Shown: piece after piece, positions 21,345-32,750 of the stretch
How positions within the stretch are numbered: the stretch's first letter is position 1
Layout of the letters: each line of letters opens with the position of its first letter
Source of the DNA: Ceratothoa steindachneri
Taxonomy: Eukaryota; Arthropoda; Malacostraca; Isopoda; Cymothoidae
Reading direction: 5' to 3'
NCBI GenBank assembly: GCA_963969495.1
Contig: OZ018318.1
Span: 170,028,658 to 170,092,657, forward strand
Length of the DNA: 64,000 nucleotides
Notes under the pieces: model-generated
What the model was told of the DNA's origin: nothing
The model's database searches: none
The model's input: the letters and a program-made list of their open reading frames with translations, nothing else
Translations under genes and position numbers: made by a program

Positions 21345-22745
21345 CAAGGTTTGTGCACCGTGCCTATAAGACCTATTTTGACGTTCCCCTTGGTAACCAA
21401 GACAAGGAGTGGGCTCCGAAGATTGTGTCATGATTACGAGGAAAGTCTTCGTGAGTGGACAAAAGGAAAACGAAAAGGTCTACCTTTTGGAGTCTCCTTG
21501 GTTTGGCGAGAGCCAAAGGACCACATAACTGACTACTATTGTTGCCTGGTCAACACTTGAGATGTTGTCAGGAAAAACTGACATAATATCTCCTATCACA
21601 GTATTCCCTCTGTAATTAGAGCTATTTCGCATGCTAGGGAAGTTCCAGTCCTAGTATTTAATGGTTATGCCTCCTCTGAAGATGAAAGCAACAGATCTGA
21701 TCAGGAATTTCAAGAATATGGTCTCAGATTAGAATCAAGCATCAGTCCCTCAGTGTTTTACTCAGGCGAAACTGAATGACTTAGCACGTGCTTTGGCACT
21801 CTACATAAAACCGTGGAGCTCTTAGCCTCCAGGCTAAATGAAAAACACCTTGACAGCTCTGCAAAATGTCTCATATTTCAAAAATAGCGACCAGATATTT
21901 GCGAACTTTTTTCAGAAGACAAGCAATTTGTTATATTGCATAACGGTCATGTTTTGGGTGTAATCCCAGTTGGTCACTCGGTACATTAACGAGAACCCCA
22001 CAGACGACATAAAAAATGGTCATACATTTGCGGGAAGGTAAAAATGGTCAACTTTCTCCTTGGCCAACAGAAGGGTTTCACTAAATTCCCATGCTATGTT
22101 CGCACGTCGGGTAGTCAAGCTCGAAACAAACACTGGACCCAGAAGGAATGGCCCATCCATGAAACTCTGGAAGCAGACATGACAAACATTATGAATGACC
22201 CAATCGTCAATCGAGAGAAAATCACTTTCCTGATGAAGCAGTCTGTGAAGGCATTAAGTAATGACAGGGGATGCTTTCAGCACATACTTTCTGCCTTTCC
22301 TGTTTTGTTTCTTTTGAGACAATCACAACAGGCGTATTTGATGGACCTCAAATTCGTGTCCTTAAACGTGATGTGGAGTTTCTCTTAAGTTTCACTGACA
22401 AGAAGACAGTGTGGCTGCCATTTGTGGCGTTTATACAAAACTTTCTTGGTAACAAAAAGGCTGATAACTATGAAGATTTGGTTGCTAGAATGATGTTGGC
22501 TTTTCATGATAGTGGATGCAACATAAGTGTTAAGCTTCATTTCCTGAATACTCACTTTCACTATTTCCTTGAGAACCTTGGATTTATATGTGATGAAAAA
22601 GGGGAGCGCTTCCACCGAAACCTCCTAATGGTCAAAGGGCATTATCAAGACCGATGGGACAGAGATATGATCGCGGACTACTACTAGGGGGTGAAACGAG
22701 ATGATCCCGACAAAGTTTTCAAACGCAAGACCTACAATAAGCGCA
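21345..22745 (+). pseudogene. Decayed member of an arthropod transposase-like protein family
   Basis: A long plus-strand gene relic in several frames. It begins GLPFGVSLVWREPKDHITDY (relatives have a WR.P..H..DCYFC motif), continues with an acidic linker and KMVNFLLGQQKGFTKFPCYV. It finishes with DGPQIRVLKRDVEF, VAFIQNFLGNKKADNYEDLV, LHFLNTHFHYFLENLGFICD and EKGERFHRNLLMVKGHYQDR before a stop near 22685. This order matches a large family seen many times in arthropod genomes and usually filed as hypothetical or transposon-associated. Its biochemical role is not established to my knowledge. Frameshifts near 21560, 22040 and 22290 and several stops kill this copy. From 22750 to 23600 there is no gene. 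Confidence 0.65.
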
Positions 22746-23617
22746 AATTCTTGCCCTAATAGGAACAATTTGAGTTTTTTTTTAATTTCATCGGTCTTTC
22801 TGAATCGCATCGGTGCACCCTGGTATTTGTGTGGAATGGATACAGGCTTAAAAATTGACTAGTAGTAATACATATTTTTATGTTACATTTCTGATTTCTT
22901 CTGCCTTTATTTTAAATTCTAGTACGCATTGTGATGAATATACACGCTATTGATAAAAATACAGATTATTTCCCTAAACGGCGGTGTCAAGCTTAATTTG
23001 AACATAGTATGAGAATAAATTGCTTAGATAGAACATAACATTATTGCGAAAGGTGTCAAAATTTCTCAAAAAAATGAAAAAGCTGAATTACAAAAAATTG
23101 TAGCTTATAAAGAAAATAGGATTTGATATTTGAATTCAGTACACCCAAAATAGGTAAGAACAAGTGGCAGTATAAATGCCCCCCCAAATTATTCTCCAGT
23201 CTTAATGCAAAGGAAAATGAAACTGGTGGAAACTGACAACCAGAAGTACGTTCAGCAAGAGAAATAACGAAAAGAGTAGAAAGAGAAAAGGCGAAGAGAA
23301 AGAAGGATAAAAATAAAGATTCAAGGCAAATTTCGGAAGAAGTTCCTATAAAGAGCGCAGAAAGCAAAATGTGCATCCTTGAATCTGGATCCAACGCAGG
23401 AGCGTTCCTTCTTATCCCCGTTGTGTGAGGGAAGATCTGCGGTTATATATCTGCCACACATTTTACATCCTTTATCTTCACCACTCCCATTACAAATCTC
23501 TACTACGAACTTTCTACGGGATGCTTATGCCCTCGATGATGCTTCGCTTTAAATATTGAGAAGGGGGGGAGGGGATCCGTCTTAATGATGATGTTGACCT
23601 GAATGACGAGTGTTTAC

Positions 23618-23725
23618 AAGTGGTGTGCTTCAAGGAACTGTTTCGGGACCACCGAAATGAATGTAAATAAAATCGATTTGCCGACGACGCTCTCAGAATT
23701 GACGAAGACCTAATGCTGGTAAGGG
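23618..23725 (+). pseudogene. Internally deleted reverse transcriptase scrap
   Basis: SGVLQGTVSGP near 23619-23651 matches the SGVPQGTVLGP block of LINE polymerases. RFADDALRIDEDL follows about 20 codons later and matches the catalytic FADD box. In intact enzymes these lie further apart, so the copy has an internal deletion as well as frameshifts. It sits just upstream of the large CR1-like LINE but is not part of it. Confidence 0.55.
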
Positions 23726-23747
23726 AGATGAATTAAATAACACACAC

Positions 23748-23870
23748 ACACTCAAACTCTCTTTCTCTCTCTCATTTCTTTTTTCTATCTCTTTCTTCCT
23801 TACACTTTCCCTTTCCTCTTCTTTTTCATTTTGTCTTTGTCAATGTCTTTCTCTTTCTCACCTCTCCAAT
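23748..23870. repeat. CT-rich low-complexity tract
   Basis: Pyrimidine-rich sequence with CTCTTTCTCTCTC-like words, bordering the 5' side of the LINE open reading frames. Confidence 0.8.
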
Positions 23871-23877
23871 CGCTCAA

Positions 23878-24772
23878 TTGAGAGAGGAGAACTCCCTCCT
23901 CAACAGAGAGGTTCAACTCTTAAAAACAGAGAGGTGTAGATGCTCAGGTGAGTGCGAAGGAGTAAAGGATTCCGACGTCCAAGAGCAAGAGTCTTCTGCT
24001 GCAGGACTGGCTCAACGAGCCAAAAAGAAGAAAAGAAAGAGGAAGAAGGGAAAGAAGAAAGAAGAGATATTAGAAAAAGAAGAAGAGGAGGTAGAAAGAG
24101 AAGAAAAGAAAGTGGAAACAGAGGACGAGAAAGTAGAAGCAGAAGAAGAGAAATCAGAAACAGAAGATAAAACAAAGGAAGACAAGAAAAAGAATAAGAA
24201 TAAAACGAAGAAGAAGAGGAAGAAGAAGAAAAAAAAATGTAGAGAAAGAAGAGGAAACCGGCAAGTCGCTTCCGAAAGGAAAGACTCGGTTGTCTGCAGA
24301 CAAATGGGCAAAGGTCACCCTTATTGGTGATTCTCAAGCACGAGCTCTGCAGCCCCTGCTAGCGGCTCGCCTTCGCACTAGTGTGAAGGTAAGCTGCCTG
24401 CCAGGATGGGGTAACCACCACATCAGAGTAGAAGCGGAGAAATCTCAGATTTCTAAGAGCTCAGTCGTTGCTCTGATGGTAAGTGGCAACGACCTCTACT
24501 TGAGAGGAGGTAGAGTAGGTCCTACAGATAAAATCCTCCACACGGTCATGGGCGATGTTGACGACTGTGGGCTGAAAACCCGCATGCGTGTTGTGGTCGG
24601 GATGCTCCCGAGGAGAGGTCCAACACGGACCGCTCACTCGATGAACGTCTCTTTGAACAGGCGCCTGGCAGATTTGTGTATGGCAGATGGGGTCTTTTTT
24701 TGGACCCATCCCGCACCTTTTATGGTAGGAATGATCTCTCTACCAAAGGGATGGGGTACATCTTTTCTTTAA
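23878..24772 (+). pseudogene. CR1-like LINE ORF1: coiled coil plus SGNH esterase-like domain
   Basis: First protein of a CR1-type retrotransposon. The N-terminal part (23878-24240) is extremely rich in Glu and Lys and would form a charged coiled coil. After a frameshift near 24240-24290 the frame reads KVTLIGDSQARALQPLLAAR (GDS block of SGNH hydrolases) and VVALMVSGNDLYLRGG (SGND block). An ORF1 with an esterase-like domain is characteristic of CR1/L2-group LINEs and probably binds RNA or membranes during retrotransposition. The frame stops at 24772 by frameshift. This copy cannot make one joined protein. Confidence 0.7.
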
Positions 24773-24979
24773 AGAAAAGGCCTTTCCTTCGAAAATGATC
24801 CAGGATGTCGTAGAGAGGACCCAAAGGAGTATCAAGCCCAGAGTGAGGGCGGACGTACGCCAGTACTCCCGTGTCACTCCTAGAACGACCTTCTTAGAGG
24901 TCGCAAAGAGGGGGGCCTCCTCGCCAACAAATAAGCCGGGAAACGGAAGAGCGTAGGGAGTCCTACAGTCGGGGACTCC

Positions 24980-27287
24980 CTGAAAGTTCTTCTGTTTAAT
25001 TCGAGGTCGATCAGGAACAAGTTTCTTTAACTTCGTAGCCTCGTAGCGACGGAAGAACCTGAAATGGTATCCATAATAGAGTCGTAGGTGAAAATCTCAA
25101 ACCGAGATTTTGAAGGTGAATTCACGATTCCCGGTTACCAACTCTTCCAAAAAGATAGGTCAGACAGAGAGGATGGCGGTGTGATGTTGTATGTCAAGGA
25201 TACACTTAATTTGACGAACTGTAACATTGTATCCGACCACGAACTACTAGGAGTTGACCTAGATATAGGTCCTTCTAGATACAGGACCCTGGTGCTTTAC
25301 AGACCCACTGCCCAACTCGTTGAAAAGGACAGGGATCTGTACAGGCTATTAGGTGAACTTGTTCAAGAGGGTGTGTGTATCGTCATGGGTGATTTTAATA
25401 CCCAAGTTGACTGGGAAACCAAATAGCCCTGTGGCGAGAACGCACTACTCCTGGAGTTCGCGAACAACGAGTTCCTGACTCAATGGGTGAGAGAGCCAAC
25501 GAGAGGAGACAATATCCTCGACTTGGTTTTCACCTCTGAGGAGGACATCGTTGAGGACCTCTCTGTTGGCGAAGAGCTCGGTGGCAGTGACCACCGACTA
25601 ATTAGATTTGTAGTCAAAGTCCCGAAGGCAGGGCCTGCAACTAGTAAATCGAGGAAACTTGATTTGAGAAGAGCAGACTTTGCAGGTCTTCGTGCTGGAC
25701 TGACTGACGCAAAGCTAGAAGTGTGCGATGCTGTTGAAGAATCGTGGAACAGTTTCAAAACCACATTCATGAGTCTTCAATCGCATTTCATCCCTTTGAA
25801 ATGCCTCCGTCGGTCTTCTGTTCAACCAAAGTGGTTTAATCGAGAAATCGGCCAACTGCTTAGGGAGAAGAGAATTGTGTACCGGCAATCGAAGATCTCG
25901 GGTGACTATGACGATTACCGAAGGCTATCCAGGAGAGTGAAGTCCAGCATAAGGACGGCTAAGCGGTCTGAGGAACTCCGAGTGGCGAAACTTTGTAAAG
26001 AGAACCCCAAGGAGTTCTTTGGATATGTAAACAGCTGTAAACCAATCCGTCGAACGATTGGCTCTTTGATGAATGAGGAGGGGACATTAAAGCACTCAGA
26101 TGCAGAAAATGCTAACCTCCTCAACGACTACTTCTCTTCAATGTTCACCCAGCCAATGAGTTCCTACTCGGGGGAAAAGCTGGAGGATATGGACTTCACC
26201 AAATGAGAAATAAAAAAGAAGATCAGTGACCTAATGATGAATAAGTCACCTGGTCTGGATGGGTTTCTACCTAAAGTGTTGAAAGAAGTGCGCGATCAAG
26301 TGTCACGACACCTGAGCGCAATCTTCAACATGTCAATCTGGACCGAATGCGTTCAGAGAGACTGGAGTAAAACGGAGGTGACTCCTATCTTCAAGAAAGG
26401 AGACCGTAGCCAACCGTCGAACTACCGACCTATCAGTCTGACTTCGATAGTCAGTAAACTCATGGAAAGCATGATGGTGGGCAAAATTACTTCGCATTTA
26501 GAAACAAAGCTGCTACTGAAGAGTTCCCAGCACGGCTTCCGAAGGCAACGGTCATGCCTGACGAACCTTGTGGAATTCTTCCACTCTGTGTTCAGTGAGC
26601 ACGATCGGGACAAGGTGGTGGATGTGGTCTACTTAAACTTTCAGAAAGCCTTTGATAAGTTACCACACTGCCGCCTTCTCCGGAAAGTGCGAGCGCTGGG
26701 CATAGACGGAAAAGTAGCCAGCTGGATCGAGAACTGGCTAAGTTGAAGACGGCAACGGATGGTGGTGAATGGACAGGCTTTTGAGTGGGTGCCCGTTACT
26801 AGCGGGGTGCCTCAAAGTTCTGTCCTGGGACCACTACTATTCATCATCTACGTCAACGACATGGACGGTGACATGGTTGCAAAGATTTCCAAATTTGCAG
26901 ACGATACCAAGCTTGGTATGAACGTTGCAAAGATGGAAATACTGCAAGCCTGCAGGAAGATCTTCGGAAGATTGGGGAGTGGTCGGACACGTGCCAAATG
27001 CCTTTTAACATGAGCAAATGCAAAGTGATGCATATCGGCCACCGAAACCCCCAATATCAGTATATCCTTAAGGGCACTGCTCTTGAATCCACCGACACTG
27101 AGAAGGACTTGGGTGTAACTATCACTATTGACCTCAAGTTCTCGAAACAGTCTATAGATGCGGAAAAAAAGGCCCAAAGGATGCTAGGCTACATAAAGCG
27201 CCAGTTTGGATATCGTAACAAGGAGATTGTACTGTGTTTGTACCACTTACTTGTCCGACCGCACCTGGAGTATGCCTTAGCTCTCTT
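24980..27287 (+). pseudogene. CR1-like LINE ORF2: APE endonuclease plus reverse transcriptase, 3'-truncated
   Basis: Retrotransposition enzyme. The endonuclease starts near 24980 with LFNSRSIRNK, shows SIIES (catalytic Glu) followed by a TAG, then DREDGGVMLYVKD, IVMGDFNTQVDW and GGSDHRLIRF (catalytic His). The polymerase region follows: NKSPGLDGFLPKVLK, TPIFKKGDRSQPSNYRPISL, SSQHGFRRQRSCLTNLVEFF, VVYLNFQKAFDKLPH, GVPQSSVLGPLLFIIY (usual G-S reads S-S) and KFADDTKLG (catalytic box intact). Stops at about 25425, 26206 and 26744 and a frameshift near 27000 disable it. The copy ends inside the thumb region at RPHLEYAL, where it meets CT-rich sequence and a second LINE copy. Confidence 0.85.
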
Positions 27288-27407
27288 CACTCTCTCATCT
27301 CTCATATCTAGCTCCTCCCTACTTCCTCTCTACTGTCTCTATCCCCTATCTTTCTCCTTTTTATGTCTCATCTCTCTCCTCAACTCTCTTCTCTCTCCCA
27401 TCACTAA
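27288..27407. repeat. CT-rich tract between two LINE copies
   Basis: About 120 bases of CTCTC-rich sequence at the junction of the two LINE copies. The same kind of tract occurs at 29245-29575, beyond the 3' end of the second copy. Confidence 0.8.
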
Positions 27408-29245
27408 GGAGCCTAGAAATAAATTCGCACTAGTAATTGATAAATTAAAGAAAATGAACTCGTACAAGACTCCTGGCCCTGATAAATTTTACCCGAAAAT
27501 CTTAAAACATGGCCATAATGAGTTAGCAGAGTCACTTGCTCTCATTTTTAACAAATCTCTCGAGCATGGGGTCGTCCCTGATGATTAGGGGAAAGCTAAC
27601 GTCACACCTATCTTTAAGAAGGGATGTAAAAACTAGGCCAGTAATTACAGACCCATTAGCTTAGCTTAACCTTTCCAATAGTTGGAAAGTTGCTCGAAAC
27701 GATCATTAGAGACAAGCTAGTAGAGTTTCTCGAAAACAATAACCTTATACGAGATAGCCAGCATGGTTTTAGGTCTAAGAGATCGTGTTTAACAAACCTA
27801 ATCGACTTTTACCATAAGCTTTTCAACCTATATAACGATACTAAATCATTAGATATAATTTACCTGATTTCAAAAAGGCATTTGACAAAATTCCCCACCA
27901 GAAACTCATGAACAAAGGGCGTACGCTAGGAATTAACGGTAATATATACGGATGGATTAGTAGCTGGTTAAAAAACAGGAAGCAGAGAGTGATAATAAAT
28001 GGCGTGGAATCGGACTGGGTATCTGTTACCAGCGGTGTTCCTCAATGATCAGTCCTGGGGCCTATTTTATTTATTATATACATCAATGACATAGACGTTA
28101 GAATAAATAATATCATATCTAAATTTGCAGATAACACGAAAATAGGTAACTCAGTATTATGCGAAGAGGACAGGGCTAGCCTGCAAGCTGATATAAATAA
28201 AATTACAGAATGGTCAGAGAAATGGCAAATGCCATTTAATATCAACAAATGCCAAATCCTTCAGTGTGGAACAAAAAAAAAAATACAACTATACAATGCA
28301 AGGCGGCTTAATAAACACAACCCCGCAGGTTAAAGATTTAGGAGTAATAATTACAGAAAACTTAAAAACATCAAACCAATGCGCAGCTGCTGCAAACAAA
28401 GCTAACACAGCACTAGGATTTATAAAAAGAAACTTTCCTTATAAAAGCGAGGAGATAATTATGCCACTATATAAAAGTATTGTCAGGCCCCATCTCGAAT
28501 ACGCTGTACAGTTCTGAGCCCCTTACTTAATAAAAGAAAGATAAATAAGAAGCTGTACAACACAGAGCGACAAAACTGATCCCGTCAGTACGTAACAAAC
28601 CTTACCACGAGAGGCTAAAAAAACTCAATCTATTTTCCGTCAGAAAACGAAGACTAAGGGGGCAGCTTATAGAGTGCTTCAAAATACTTAAAGGATTTAA
28701 CAACGTTAATGCCAATAACTTGTTCACACTGACAGGGGAGTGTCCCACCCGTGGACATGATTCAAAACTTCAGGGTAAAAGAGCCACTATGGATGTAATA
28801 AAGAACTTCTTCACTTACTCGATTATTAATGATTGGAATAATTTGCCAAACGAGGTAGTGGACAGCAGAACTATAGATTCATTTAAAATGAGATTAGACA
28901 AACACTTAGCAAATATTGGAATTGTTTAGCATAAGCTACAAAATAAAATAATATTACAAAAAATATAACTTTCAGGTGTATGTAAGTGGTTTTCATATTC
29001 ATTTTATTTAATTACTATTCAATGCAAATTTCCTTCAGGTACTGTCTTCTTACACCTGCAAGGTACTTTTGCCAAATTATTTCATGTACGGCTTTTGCCG
29101 GAGGGAGTGGAGGGTGGGGAGAGCCTAAATCCTTTTTATCCTTTACTTCTACTATTCTATGGGTAAGTGGCAGTAGATTTAAGGCCAGATCACCTTAGTC
29201 TGGGCCGTAAGGCCCGTGTGATCTGTGTATCTATGTAACTCTCTT
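27408..29245 (+). pseudogene. Second CR1-like LINE, 5'-truncated, with 3' untranslated region
   Basis: Reverse transcriptase part only. It starts with LKKMNSYKTPGPDKFYPKIL and TPIFKKG, then DSQHGFRSKRSCLTNLIDFY, FQKAFDKIPH-like text, a TGA-interrupted GVPQ block, SKFADNTKIG (second catalytic Asp replaced by Asn), WQMPFNINKC, and DLGVIITENLKTSNQ through SIVRPHLEYAVQF. The C-terminal domain ends FKMRLDKHLANIGIV with a TAG at 28927-28929. The 3' UTR to about 29245 ends near GTGTGATCTGTGTATCTATG. It differs clearly in sequence from the copy just upstream, so the two are different CR1-like subfamilies. Truncation at the 5' end is typical of LINE insertion. Confidence 0.8.
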
Positions 29246-29575
29246 TCATCTCTCCCTCCTCCCTATCTATCTATCTTCCCTCTCCCTCCTCTCTCTCATT
29301 TCTGTATTCTCATCTACCATTTCTAATTATCTCACCTCGTTCTCCCATATATCCCCCCTATCCCCTCGTTCTCTCCTCCCACACTCTCTTCCCCTATCTC
29401 CTCTCTCATCTTTCTCCTCGCTCTTTTCCCTCTATCCTCTCTCTCTCATCTCTCTTATGTCTATTTCCCCTTCTCGCCTCTCCCATATCTTCCCTCTCTC
29501 TAGACTCTCTATCACTCCTCTCTTCCTCGCTCTTATTAATCTCATCTCTCCCACATTCCCCCTCTCTTGCAAGAT
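29245..29575. repeat. CT-rich low-complexity tract
   Basis: About 330 bases made mostly of CTCTCCTCCC and TCTATCTATC words, directly downstream of the LINE 3' end. Frames crossing it are artefacts. Confidence 0.85.
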
Positions 29576-29579
29576 TCTC

Positions 29580-31980
29580 TCAGGTGCAGCCATGATGCAA
29601 GTGTGTCTAGTCGTATCATTCCCTCCCGCCCTCAACGCTACTAAATGACTATGTGGCTACCTTCAACACATTTCACTTCATCTTCACTTTCTGTACACAT
29701 CTTTCCTTACAACCTGTATGGCAGTGATGCCATCGTTGGGTTTTGCGTCTTAGTATTTAACAACAACCTCTCTTCTTAAAAAAAGAAGAAAAAGCAAGAC
29801 TAATTCGTATGAGGCGCATTTGTTTTGGTAAGTTCACCTGTTCACCTGTGCACCTGTGCAACTGCAACAGAAACACCTGCGTTAATATTTTATCTCTCTT
29901 CAGCTCGTCTTTCACTCTCCCATTTGCCTCCTCTACCATTTTGCACGACATAAATAAACGAAAGGATCTTCAACATAATTAATATGCCCCATTATTAGAC
30001 CTTAAACTCGGTCACAAGTAAAGGTGAAGCGCCGGAAAATGAAAATTCCGGATGTAATCCAACACAGAAACCTTCACCCACGCCAAACTGGATGAGAAAA
30101 AAAAAATAAAATGACTAATTCTCACGTGACTCATTACAGATTCCACCTCATGTATATATTTTTACAAACATATTGCCCAGAGAAAATCCTTTTTTTTTTC
30201 TTTTTATAGCTAAAATATATATACAAAATCAAAATACTATTTTAAGTTGTTTTAAATGTATAAATATTCAAAATGTTGATCACATACATCAATACACTAC
30301 GCGCTCTTTGATTGAATGTCAGACTTCAACAAATACAGTAAGTTCGTATGGATATTTGTACGTTTCTTCAACTGTACATATACTCTTTATTTGTTTAAGT
30401 AAAGGGGATTCCAGTAAACGTGACCGATGCTAAATACTAACTTGTCGTACGATCTGCTGATTTTGAAATGTTGCATTAAACTATTTCCAGGCATCTTAGT
30501 GGTAATGAAAATGGGCTCCATCGTGCTGGAAGTCAATCTTCTCATATCGGGTGTAGAGGAATTATAACATAGCTACACCCAGAGGGCAAAGCGTACATAT
30601 ATGTTGAAGTTCCTCGTCGGATACAGCGAGAGAGACGTACCCAAAAGAGGAGGGGCGTGAGAACGTTAGTCATCGGACTAACAGCCAAACTGCCGAAGCT
30701 TTGATCTCCCCGCCGAATAGGTAGTCGGTGGCGAGCTGCTGTACCAAGGTAACCACAAAAGAGCATTAAGCAGTTCTCAGAAGATCCGATTACCTACGAG
30801 GCCCGGAGGCCCACGGTTTAAGCGCCTGCCAAAGCGGTGCCAGAGCAAAAAGAACTTCGAGGAGAAATATTGTGACGGTCGTCGGTGCCTCTCATTGTGA
30901 AGAAGACCTGGACTCCGTTGTGCCACCACCCCCTCACCCCTCGCACTCCCCTCAGCGGCCTCGCCCCGTCCCCCTTAGGTGGGGCGGTCTCCGGTCTATA
31001 AATAAGCCCCATAAGGAAAGAAAGATTATTATTTTGTGAGAGACGATAGAGGACTAGATCAAGGAGATCGGTCCCTCACCCCGTTCTTAAATCTACTTCT
31101 AAAACTTAGAAGATAGTAACCTTTTCGTATCGGTGCCATACTGAGTTATCCTTCACAGACTTAGTAAGAAGTCTGACTGGATCACAATTCCTAGTGCCAA
31201 ACAGGAATTTTGGGAGCAAGAGAAAAGAAAACCTGTTCACCCTCGAGTGATTCTCAAATAATTGGGAGAGAAGAAAAATTAATACCCGAGGAAGTTCCAT
31301 TTTTAAGTACTTTCGAAATCACCTCGTATCCCCAAACCCTAGTTGGGCAACCCCTCGAAGAAGACGAGGATACTAAAAGACTTCAAGAGCTACCCAGAAG
31401 AGTACTTCTTGAGCCAGAGAGCACAACTCCTCTCTCCGTCTTTTAAACGTATAACCGGAGATAAAGTTATATGAAGAATTTGACATCGTGCCCCCTCCCC
31501 CATAACTCGTGGAAAAACTCCAGTCGGCCGCTGCAACTCAAAGAAGCGTGAAAAATCCAATATAGCGACATCCGTCAACCCCTGATCCTTACAAGGTCAT
31601 GTAAGTCCGAATGACTATTTATATTCGTTTTGATTAAGTAGGATATTTAATACTGTACCCAAGCTAACTAAAGGAGAGATAATATTTAGTGACTCCTGTC
31701 AGATGGCTAGTTGAGATTAGTGGCACGTAAATTGTGGCTAAACGCAATACTAAAAGGTCTCCATAAATTAACTAACTGGCAATTGGTTTATTTACGTGGA
31801 GCCTACTTTGCGTTGTTCATGACTCTCGTCTGGAATAGGCCCTTACTCAATTCGTGTAAACCATGTTAAACTTATATATGTTATTGTAAATATTTTGAGT
31901 TAATGGATAAATTAAAAAGATATATTTTGGGTTAATTCTTGGTGTTTCAGTGTATCCTTGCGGGTTGACTGGCTCTTTCC
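29580..31980. other. No supported gene; one promoter-like TATA site
   Basis: Mixed AT-rich and GC-rich sequence. At 30997-31004 TATAAATA follows a GC-rich stretch (30900-30990) and could be a core promoter of a host gene or an LTR. No coding region with splice borders was found downstream on the plus strand. Open frames at 31210-31446 (plus) and 31390-31578 (minus) have no recognisable motif. Confidence 0.25.
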
Positions 31981-31984
31981 TTAA

Positions 31985-32690
31985 AACGGATTAAACGCTT
32001 TGGCACTCTCATAAATACATTAGTTAATAAGTCCACCCAGCCAATAGAGGAATGGTTTCCCTTCCTAAGTAGAAGTATCAGACTGGCGCTCTAAAGTCCT
32101 TAAATATATAATTCTCTGACTGACAAAAAGAAGGACACTAACAATACTTTGACATCGGGTATAACTGTCAATAGCAGGAAAAGGCTTCCTCCGAAGTATG
32201 CTAAGGTATTTATGTCCCGGAACTACCTCATCGAAAAGGAATTGAGCAACCAATCCTTTTGAGAGAAAAACCTGCACCACACTGTTCCACTCAGCAAATT
32301 TCTGCTTCTTTATATGTATGCGTAGATTTACTAGTGGCCAGGATATGCAGTTCTGACGATTAATTAAACCAACCATTCATCTTAAATGTAGCCTTATCAA
32401 AACACGCAACTTTGTATGCAAATGGACCACCATATGTAGTTGTACATGACACCATTGGCAAAGTTGAATACTACTATTATATCATATAAATCCAAGGCAT
32501 GTAATAATCTCGAGATGCAAGATTTTCATTCAGCATTCTTCAGACTTCTGTGGACACTTGACTTTATATCCTTGTTTCATGAGCACATTGTCTTACATAT
32601 TTTTTTCGTGATCGGTTGAATACTTGCAGCACTTCATCATAAGGGTTAACAATTTATGGTCTTTGGAGGTCAAATCCTTGTTTGTACACA
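31985..32690 (-). pseudogene. Decayed mariner transposase of the LLHALNEDDPDRR type
   Basis: Minus-strand remnant. Upstream text near 32560-32660 matches the DNA-binding to linker part (VRQCAHETR, then a frameshifted LNE..DYYMPW). Then come FDKATFKMNG and INRQNCISWPLVNLRI (the NRQNCRIW block after the first catalytic Asp, which survives in FDKA), VAQFLFDEVVPGHKYLSILR, and then stops. A deletion removes the sequence just before the first catalytic block. It is related at family level to the intact transposase at 14596-15660, which also has VNRQNLRYW and FFFDEHVTGETYLNMLR. No terminal repeats seen. Confidence 0.6.
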
Positions 32691-32750
32691 TCATGTTCAG
32701 TACTCTATACTCTAAAATTCTCACAGATTCCTGAAATATGCAGTATTATA

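Noticed and set aside
23900..24337. Ser/Phe-rich membrane-like protein on the minus strand
   Set aside because: It is the complement of the Lys/Glu-rich LINE ORF1.
27288..27407. Continuation of the first LINE frame through a Leu/Ser-rich stretch
   Set aside because: The stretch is a CT tract that happens to keep the frame open; the RT homology of the first copy ends at RPHLEYAL and a different copy begins after it.
29432..29648. Arg/Glu-rich and Ser/Leu-rich frames
   Set aside because: Both are translations of a CT-rich low-complexity tract.
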